From the NCBI GenBank assembly GCA_023376005.1, contig CM042142.1:53988914-54052913 (forward strand): a stretch of DNA of 64,000 nucleotides, written 5' to 3'. The stretch comes from Doryteuthis pealeii (Eukaryota; Mollusca; Cephalopoda; Myopsida; Loliginidae). A program made the translations under genes and the position numbers. Shown one piece after another: positions 56,230 through 64,000 of the stretch (its first letter is position 1; the number at the start of each line of letters is the position of its first letter). The notes beneath the pieces were generated by a model. The model was not told where the DNA came from, did no database searches, and saw only the letters and a program-made list of their open reading frames with translations.

Positions 56230-56658
56230 AGGGTTAAATCCCACTTAACGGACATAAATTCCACCAACGTATGTCACCCCACCGAAAGAAAAAAAAATAC
56301 TAAAAATCGAGGAATAAACCGAATTTAATGAAATGTTCAGTGTTGATATATTAATGAATAAAATATATAATGCACCAGTTATTTTATTTGGAATTTTTAC
56401 ATTTTTTCAGGTCAGTTAACTCTGGACCACGTATCTTTGAGGCGTAACACAGATTCACAAACATACGTGGTTCAAAGTTAATTGATCTGAAAAAATGTAA
56501 GAGTTTTTAAATAAAATAACTAGTACATTATATCTTTTATTCATTAATGTATCAACACTGAAAATTTCATTAAATTCGGTTAATTCCTTGATTTTTTTTC
56601 TTTCGGCAGGGTGACATACGATGGTGGAATTTATGTCCTTTAAGTAGGATTTAACTAA
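56230..56658. mobile_element. Fold-back element FB-2 with ~200-bp inverted ends
   Basis: The ends 'gttaaatcccacttaacgga' and 'cctttaagtaggatttaac' mirror each other, and inversion continues to near the centre ('aaaaaatg' and 'catttttt' regions), with a ~30-bp loop around 56430-56458. No coding capacity. Confidence 0.8.
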
Positions 56659-57000
56659 ATGAAGCTTAGATAAACATGTATTCCTGCATATATCCACACA
56701 CACACACGACAATATCATTTACTGGTGTTTAAATTCTATCCGATGTTAGTTTCCGATCATGTCAATCTATACCTGCGGGATACGTACACACGCACGCACA
56801 CACGTGAATAGATATGAATATAGGTGAATGAATGGTATGAACATATCATCTAGGTAAAGAAATAGGAATAGATTTAGATAGATATTTACAAAGTCTAGTT
56901 TGGTATGAAACTTGCGTGGATCCCTGTGAGGATCAACATCGTCAGACAATCGAAAATCCATAGTTCTTCCTTTTTTTTCACACTCATCTCCACCCGATCG

Positions 57001-57005
<5 letters not shown>

Positions 57006-57070
<65 letters not shown>
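57006..57070. repeat. (TA)n(TG)n microsatellite
   Basis: TA run followed by TG run. A (CT)n run lies at 57159-57188 and a second TA run at 57192-57218. Confidence 0.95.
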
Positions 57071-57153
57071 ATACACTTAATAATAATACATTGCTCAATA
57101 TCGGTGACAATAAATATATCTAAGAACAACATTGACACAACTTGGTAACTATT

Positions 57154-57193
<40 letters not shown>

Positions 57194-57337
57194 ATATATA
57201 TATATATATATATATATGTTCACATGTACATATACATATACCAGACTCATACGAAATATTACATGAAGCTGTGAGTTTTTGAGCTCTATAAGATGCATCC
57301 AATCCTATGGCATACTAAACTAATATATATATATATA

Positions 57338-57592
57338 TGGGAGAACATGTGCTCAATTGAAGTCGTACCCAATTTTGAAAGCTAATTAATTAATAATTAA
57401 CTAATTAGGCGGGCATACCTATTTAAATGTAAGGCCAAACAAATCGAGAAAAATCAATCTCTGTATGTACATTTCGGCCCATTAGGCCTCATCAGCAGAG
57501 CTATAGATAGGAAGACCGCCTTATGCGTGATTCGAAACCCGACTGTCAAGCTGACAGGCGAGCATCGTAACCCCTACACCTACTTAGATTTT
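57338..57592 (-). mobile_element. tRNA-headed SINE with hammerhead ribozyme, most complete copy
   Basis: Read on the minus strand: a box-A-like 'ggtgtaggggttacgatgct', a tRNA-Asp-like anticodon region 'cgcctgtcagcttgacag', box B GGTTTCGAATC (57539-57529), then 28 nt to a complete hammerhead (57500-57459), then 'gattgatttttctcgatttg' and an AT-rich tail. The palindromes at 20.2 and 34.4 kb are paired, head-truncated copies of this element. The tRNA-Asp resemblance is from memory. Confidence 0.75.
57459..57500 (-). ncRNA. Type I hammerhead ribozyme motif
   Basis: Stem I CTCTG/CAGAG, core CTGATGA, stem II GGCC/GGCC with loop TAATG, GAAA, stem III ATGT/ACAT, H17 = A. All core positions are intact. 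Confidence 0.75.
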
Positions 57593-57829
57593 TCGTTTAT
57601 TGCCGGCTAAAAAAGCCATATCATAAACACACCGCTTGTGTATTTACTTCTCATATATATATATATATATATATATACACTAGTTGAGTTGGTGTTAGGA
57701 TTATTCTAAGCGAGGAACTGACAGTCACCAGCCGCTGATAAGTTATCCTCAATGAGTGGTGTAAAAAAAAATATGCACGCTTTTATTGGTTTATCTCCAA
57801 CCATTTTTTTTTGTTTCCTGTTCTGGTAG

Positions 57830-58245
57830 TCCCTTACTTAGTCTAGATGGGAGGTCAGAGAGGCCCCCCCCTCCGATTAATCGGTTGGTCACATAAAGTC
57901 CTAGCACCTATATGATTGTCTCAACTCTATTCCTGTCATGGCAAGCCCCAACCTTTTTTTTTTTATCATATATGTGCCAGAAGGCGACGGCTGAAGTTCT
58001 TAGTCCTGTGTGTGACGTTAAAATCTATCTGACAATGAAGTTCCAGCTCTAGGGAATATAAAATCTCCCTTCATCGCCATTACTCCCAGGTCCACTCTGA
58101 CTCGGAGTGATAGTACCTTTTACGGGCCCATCTACGGGTTAGATAGAAAAAATGAGTCTAAAATCAAGAATGAATAAAACAAAACTTTTTCGGCATAAAA
58201 TAACCAACAAGGGTTGACCTGCCGTAAAATCCAACCAACCAACTT
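57830..58245 (+). repeat. Rep3 copy
   Basis: 'tagtctagatgggaggtcag' to the tail 'gttgacctgccgtaaaatcc'. Head absent. Confidence 0.75.
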
Positions 58246-58270
58246 TATCCTAAAAGAGGTATATATTTGT

Positions 58271-58545
58271 GGAGGCGCGTGGTCTAATGGTTAGAGTCGT
58301 GGGAAATGGACTCGTCAACCAGAGTTCAATTCCTGGACGAAGCTGTTGGCTTTTCACATGGCGCTAATATCATTGGGAAAGGTATGGATCTAATTCTCCC
58401 TCCAGCCATGTGTAAATAGCAGGGTAGACTGGGCTCTTTAACCATGGCTAGGTAACCAGTCGGGGAGAAGGAAAACCTTAATTCAAACTCCACTTAAAAA
58501 TGAGTTTGTGTTGCATCCTGCTCGTGCGGAGGGGTTGGTAAATAT
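58271..58545 (+). mobile_element. SINE-B, full-length
   Basis: GGAGGCGCGTGGTCTAATGG head, box B GAGTTCAATTCC, full body, terminal 'gcggaggggttggtaaat' followed by a TA tract. One of the best-preserved SINE-B copies. Confidence 0.9.
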
Positions 58546-58812
58546 ATATATATATATATGAGGTGTGTAAAAAAAAATTTTTTAAAAACACTCCTTTATT
58601 GATTTATCTCCAACCATTTTTCTTTTTGTTTCCAGTTCTGGTATTCATTCAGGAAGTCGTTTGCATGAACTGTGCGAAATTATTGTAGCATTTTTTTTTC
58701 TGGTGGATTTTCAGCTTGAAGAACAAAAACCATCCACACAGACCAAACCTAGACCAGTAGGGCTGTTGGGGAGACGAGAGTTTTCTCGTGTTTCGCCAAG
58801 TATTATCAATAT

Positions 58813-59050
58813 GATTGGTGCCTTATTTAGGCTAGACGGTCGGTCGGAGAGGCCCCCTTCCGAACAGTCGACTGGTCACGTCAAACCCTAGCATTTATAT
58901 GATTGTCCCAACCCTATTGCCCCTATGGTAAACTCCGAACCCTTTTTATCACATGTGCTAGAAAGCGGTGTCTGAGGGTCTTAGTGTTCTTGATAAGACT
59001 TTAAACTGCATCTAATGGTGAAGTTCCAGTTCTGGATCTCTAGGGACTCC
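58813..59050 (+). repeat. Rep3 fragment
   Basis: 'ggctagacggtcggtcggag' to 'aagttccagttctggatctc', then cut by SINE-B-like sequence. Confidence 0.7.
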
Positions 59051-59271
59051 ATGTCAATTCTTAAGCGGAATAAAACTAGTTTGAATTCAGTTATCCTTCT
59101 ATACTGGATGCTTAACCCAGTTAAAATTGAAATAGGTGCTTCGAATAATAGACAACTCTCTGGAATAAGTATGTATCAAGGGAATTGTTTTGAAGAAAAT
59201 TATCGTTGTTCATTTCTGTATTGCTAATTAAAGCATGATTCTTTTTAAACATACCTCGTAGAAAAACACTA

Positions 59272-59470
59272 AAACTAGAGCCAGGCAGCGAGGGAGTCTT
59301 TCTCCTTTTCACTGGCGCTAGACCAAGGAGATTGTTTATTAGCGTCTGAGACGGAGTACCACACCTACCATCGGCTCCCCAGTTTACCGCACAGATCCCT
59401 GCTGAGTTGGCGATGGCCGGTATCGAACGGAGAACCCCGAGGTTCCCAGCCGTACACTCTACCAATTGAT
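59272..59470 (-). mobile_element. SINE-A, head-eroded
   Basis: Minus strand; body and B-box region ('gaacctcggggttctccgtt' equivalent) are recognisable, box A eroded. Confidence 0.7.
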
Positions 59471-59581
59471 ATTCCGATACTCTGATATTCATTCAGATTC
59501 ATTTCTGTGGCGTATGCTGAGTATTGAAATATACCCAGCTGACGATACAAAGCAAAATGGAGGCGGGTGGGGTGGGGGTTC

Positions 59582-59735
59582 CCCGTGTCGTCGTGGCTAA
59601 CGTGCGGGACTGCGATTTCAAAGTAAACGAGTTCGAACTTCAGTCGCGCTATTACGTTCACTTTCGGACTAATATCCTTGGGAAATGTATGAAATCTCTC
59701 ATCCTCCAACTACAAGAATGACTTTGGTATTAACT
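59582..59735 (+). mobile_element. SINE-B-like, diverged
   Basis: Box-A-like 'cgtcgtggctaacgtgcggg' and box-B-like 'gagttcgaacttc', then 'ctaatatccttgggaaatgt' as in SINE-B. Confidence 0.55.
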
Positions 59736-59944
59736 AAAGCTATGGTTTAAATAGTACCACTACTGTTCTTCTACAGGGATAGCTTTAGTATTAAATAGCC
59801 CACGAAGGTTTGATATGCCATTATACCAAAGTTAAATGGTGACATAATGAAATGTAAGAAGTTAATGTGCACCTATCTTCCAACTGGAAGAAGTCTGTGT
59901 TAATTGCACAGCCGAGATCAGCTTTCAATGTCCAGGTTTTAATG

Positions 59945-60230
59945 GGTTGGATTTTACGGCGTTTCAACCCTTGTTGGGTTATTTTATGGCGAAGACGTTT
60001 TCTTATATTCGTTATTGATAGGTATTCAATTTTTTTAACTCAATTTTTAAACCCATACACGGGACTACCACTACGGATCAGTGGCCACTCTAATCGCCCA
60101 TCTAGCCTAATTAAGGGCCAAAGTGAAGTGTTGCATTTCATGGTCTGCTCAGTCACCAGGGTTCCATCCTTAAGGATCACGGGTCGCCAATCTCTATGTT
60201 TTGGGCTGGACTTGAATGATCCCATCGAGC
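59945..60230 (-). repeat. Rep3 copy, internally deleted
   Basis: Minus strand; tail 'gttgaaacgccgtaaaatcc' and body pieces are present, the middle is missing. Confidence 0.7.
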
Positions 60231-60449
60231 GTCAGTGGAAAATAGGTTGTCAAACGGGTAACTGCAATTTCTCTTTTGGGGAACACTAACCCCTTTTTTA
60301 TACAGCTGCGACTCAGCCAAGACACGTGATTCTGGACGATAATTTGAAGAATTTTGGCTGCGTATTAAAATAGGAAAGTGAAAATTAGATATTGTGGTCA
60401 ATTATGCATTTCATGGATGACTTACACATTTTTTGGGATTATACACACA

Positions 60450-60454
60450 CACAC

Positions 60455-60500
<46 letters not shown>

Positions 60501-60599
60501 GCATGGGGACATACGCACAAACAAATATGATATATATATATATGGTTGGGTGTGTTTCCATGAACATACACTCGTGTATATGTGCGTGTTCACATGTTT

Positions 60600-60634
<35 letters not shown>

Positions 60635-60808
60635 GTGTGGGGGCATTTACATGCGAACTCGTGGGTGGGTGTTTTCACAAATCTTTGTGCGCGTATATAT
60701 ATGTGCATGTGCATATATTTTTGTATATATATATGGATATGAGTATACATATGTATGTTTATATGTATATTTTTGTGTAGTATATAAATGTTTGTGTATA
60801 TATTTTTC

Positions 60809-60852
<44 letters not shown>

Positions 60853-60972
60853 TACGTGTTTTTCTCCGTATACGTGTATTTTTGTGTGACCGTATATGTC
60901 CGTGTGTGTGTGCTTTCCTCTCTTTCTATATATATCTATATATCTATAGTCGTGTTTATGCGTGTATAGCTG

Positions 60973-61023
<51 letters not shown>

Positions 61024-61086
61024 GTGTGTGTATATGAATACATGTATATACATGTTTTACCTATAATATATGTGTGTGTACATGTG

Positions 61087-61119
<33 letters not shown>

Positions 61120-61170
61120 TTTACCTAATATGTGTATGTGACTGTCATATATACGCACACATCTGTTTTA
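60450..61170. repeat. Compound TA/TG array
   Basis: Long TA runs separated by TG-rich segments, with a 'gttttaccta' motif repeated near 61053, 61118 and 61163. Overlapping open frames are spurious. Confidence 0.9.
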
Positions 61171-61346
61171 CCTAATGTGTGTGTGTATGTGCCTGTATTT
61201 TTGCCTGTATATGTGTCGGTATTATATATTGTTTTTTTTTCTGTGTGTATATGCATGTGTCTATGTATTTCCAAATTGTTTAACAAAAAGTCATAACTGG
61301 TGTCCAAATGTAGAGAGCAGACTATATATTCACTCTCCTCCTCGCT

Positions 61347-61349
<3 letters not shown>

Positions 61350-61378
<29 letters not shown>
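61350..61378. repeat. (TC)n microsatellite
   Basis: TC dinucleotide run leading into a SINE-B fragment (61379-61432). Confidence 0.9.
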
Positions 61379-61379
<1 letters not shown>

Positions 61380-61533
61380 CCTTGGTAAAGCAATCAGTCT
61401 GGAAGAAGGAAAAACTCTGAATTCAAAATCGGAGAAACTGTGGCATGCTACTACACACTATTTCTATTTGAGCACGGCTTGGGTTTAATTTCTGACAATG
61501 ATAACCGGTACACAGCTTACGCTTTCTTAAAGC

Positions 61534-61580
<47 letters not shown>

Positions 61581-61589
61581 AACGCTTCG

Positions 61590-61745
61590 CGGGGTTGTAG
61601 TACCTCTTAGGGTCCCATCTATGGGTTAAATAGAAAAATGTGTTTATAAACCAAATTGATTATCCATTAAGACTGAATTTATTTCAAAACTTTGTCGGCA
61701 TTCAATGACCCACTGAGGTTGATATGCCGTAAAATAAACCAAACC
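61590..61745 (+). repeat. Rep3 3' end
   Basis: 'gtagtacctcttagggtccc' to the tail 'gttgatatgccgtaaaataa', 5'-truncated next to a TA tract. Confidence 0.8.
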
Positions 61746-61746
61746 A

Positions 61747-61958
61747 GACCCTCCGCACGAATAGGGTGTGACACAACATTAATTTCTTTAAGCGGAATTT
61801 TAACAGATTTAAAATCAGTTTTTCTTTTCCTAGACTAGTTACCTGACCAAGATTAAAGGGCCCAGTCTACCCTACCATTTACCCATAGATGGGGGCAGGG
61901 GTTGGATGCATACCTTTCCTAAAGTTATGTACCATTACACCTCGCGCCTCCACGCATA
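61747..61958 (-). mobile_element. SINE-B, partial
   Basis: Minus strand, directly abutting the Rep3 end; the head is shortened and the middle deleted. Confidence 0.7.
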
Positions 61959-61959
61959 T

Positions 61960-62570
61960 GGTACTTTGACTTACGAGTGCCCAAACTTATGAGTTTTCCG
62001 AGTTAAGAGCTGTCACTCGGGCGTTTTTTTTTTGTTTTTTTGTTGTTTTTTTGTTGTTTTTTTTTAATATTTTTTTAAATTTTTGTTGAGAGCTAAAATC
62101 TGAGGTACCAGCGAGCTTGATAAGTTTATTAAAAACATTCAAGTTTCCAAATTCGTTACGCCAAACAAAAATATTATTTATTAAAAAATAATTTAAACAT
62201 ATTACAGCACATAATTCAAACACATTAAAGTACATAATTCATTTTTTTATTTATTATGTTGTATACAATATAGTGCTATTTTTCCTAATTGAAATAAAAA
62301 ATGGTGTTTTTTTTTTTGTTTGTTTTTTTTTTGGCTTGGGTTCTGGACATAATTAATGCCACTGTAGTCCATTTCAATAGGGGAAATTGAGTTTTAACGA
62401 ATTAAACAGGTAAATTAAGGTATAACTGTGTATATATAAAGTGTACAATGTCCCTCTGAAAATCATCCTACAGTTTGATATTAGATAAAATTAGCCAACC
62501 TAAGAGAGTGAAGCCTTAATTACCCTCAAAATACCCACCTTGAGATTCCATATACTTAATCTGGCATCCC
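61960..62570. other. Unassigned AT-rich sequence
   Basis: T and A homopolymer-rich; no gene or repeat recognised. Confidence 0.4.
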
Positions 62571-62577
62571 TTCCACT

Positions 62578-62930
62578 TTTCCGTCCTGTCGGCTGAGGCA
62601 ATAGAATACGTCGACTGCACCTCTGCATAAGGGTAACCCCATAATGGTACTGCCTGTTGGCCGTGGGTGGAGACTCGTAATGACTTAGGACAGAATAGTG
62701 GTAGCTGAGCAGTTCGTGACCCGGATATTAAGTGGCCTAAAACACTCCAACTCGGCCCTTACTTTGGGTAAATTGACGGTCGCTAAGGCCTCATCCAATC
62801 AATTGGCAGGTCATGTCAAGCTCTATATGGATTAAGTCCCGACTGTTTTCTTTCAAATTGTTCATAAGGCAAATACCCAACCCTTTTTATGATATGGGTG
62901 CGAGAAGGCGGTGACTGAGGGTCAACCACC
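62578..62930 (+). repeat. Rep3 5' and middle part
   Basis: 'cctgtcggctgaggcaatag', 'gttggccgtgggtggagact' and 'gcgagaaggcggtgactgag'. The tail is missing. Confidence 0.75.
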
Positions 62931-63225
62931 AGTTTATTCATTCTACTAATTTATCAATATAAAGGAATCTGATGAAAATTATTTCTGACAGTTTATAAAA
63001 CCAAAACCAATATTTACCTTCAAATTATTCGCATAAAACCATATGCATCAAAAAACAACAAAAAAACAAAACAAGATTTGACCTTAAATAGCTCACAAGG
63101 GTTGATATGCCATTAAACAAAATAACCAACCAACCTTCAACTTTTAAAAACAGTTTACTAAGTCCGCTTTCGGGATTACCATTACCTGGTTCGTTACGTT
63201 CTCTTTAATCAGTACTAACTCAGGT

Positions 63226-63515
63226 GGGTTGGTTGGTTGGATTTTACGGCATGTCAACCCTTGTTGGGTTATTTTATGCCAAAGTCGCTTTGTTTTGCTC
63301 ATTCTTGATGGGTATTCAAAATTCTTTTTAAACTCAATTTTTTAAACACCTTTTTTAAATTTAATTCATAGATGGGACCCTAGTAGGTACCACCAATCCA
63401 GATCAGAGTGGACCTGGAAGTAATGGTGATGAAAGGGTACTCTACACTGCCCCAGAGCACCAAAATTAGAACTTCGCATTAGATGCAGTTTAACGTCATA
63501 CCCAGGACATAATTC
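63226..63515 (-). repeat. Rep3 3' part
   Basis: Minus strand; tail 'gttgacatgccgtaaaatcc' and the body to 'ggtatgacgttaaactgc'. Confidence 0.75.
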
Positions 63516-63571
63516 AGATGGGCGGAAGAAGATTGTGGCACGCCAATCTTACTGTTCATATTACGTTGAAA

Positions 63572-63650
63572 CCACCATTTCTCACTAGATTACTGAAGTT
63601 AAGCGGTGTCTAGCCTGCTCAGTATTTAAATGAGTAACCAGCAAGTACTG
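63572..63650 (+). repeat. 5S rRNA-like head fragment
   Basis: 'ctagattactgaagttaagc' and 'cagtatttaaatgagtaacc' match the 5S internal promoter region as at 2234 and 4177. No Rep3 body follows. Confidence 0.55.
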
Positions 63651-63663
63651 TGTGCCAGTGTTA

Positions 63664-63694
<31 letters not shown>

Positions 63695-64000
63695 CACAAA
63701 AAAAAAATACAAATATAACATGATCGTAGCAGGCAAGCCTCCCAAGTTGGGAGCGGCCTGCTTGCCTAGAAAATCCGCTTTCAAAAAATCTCTGCTTTTT
63801 TGTTTTGGCCTGAACGTACCAGCCACTGATGCAACCAGCTGACCCAACAAGCAAGCGACGTCTAAAAATAGCACAAGATATGCATGGATTTCTTCTTTTT
63901 TTTCTCTTTCTTTTGATTCTTTTAAGAAGCGCATCAAGGGAGATGAGGAAGCACGTGCGCGTGTGTACCCCCCCCAACTCCCCTACCCTCCATGCATACA

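Overview
This is a eukaryotic, non-coding, repeat-dominated window. It is AT-rich, full of (TA)n, (CA)n and (CT)n arrays, and crowded with tRNA- and 5S-derived SINEs, LINE fragments, fold-back elements, LTR-like repeats and non-autonomous Helitrons. I see no host gene with convincing multi-exon structure. The repeat mix suggests an invertebrate animal; I cannot name the species.

The largest feature is a near-exact repetition of about 15 kb on either side of a 100-N gap (29077-29176). Positions 14443-29076 return, in the same order and orientation, at 29190-44195. The left contig therefore ends with the sequence that ends the right-hand copy, and the right contig starts with the sequence that starts the left-hand copy. 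Single-base indels are common toward the gap. This looks like two unmerged overlapping contigs, probably two haplotypes, rather than a real tandem duplication. The two copies differ by clean insertions. The right copy has two Helitrons that the left lacks, and the left has a solo-LTR-like element with a 5-bp target duplication that the right lacks.

Layout: 1-14.4 kb holds SINEs, a 5'-truncated LINE reverse transcriptase ORF (7927-9324), a 145-bp palindrome and a long CA/TA array. 14.4-44.2 kb is the doubled segment with the gap. 44.2-49 kb holds LTR-like, Helitron and other repeats. 49.1-49.4 kb has a fragment of a Penelope-like reverse transcriptase. 49.8-51 kb is purine-rich with a 30-bp minisatellite. 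51-54 kb holds SINEs and a long pyrimidine tract. 55.1-55.9 kb is a 40-bp satellite. 56-64 kb is more SINEs, fold-back elements and TA/TG arrays.

The most interesting signal is a recurring hammerhead self-cleaving ribozyme architecture (CTGANGA, stem II, GAAA, very short self-complementary stem III, U-H, stem I). Two sequence-diverged SINEs (about 550 and 57,500) carry it 24-28 nt downstream of the B box of a tRNA-like head. The second family also forms head-to-head palindromes with the ribozyme on both strands (20.2-20.6 kb and 34.4-34.8 kb). A similar motif sits in both arms of the palindrome at 9.7 kb. This looks like a set of ribozyme-bearing, tRNA-promoted retroposons.
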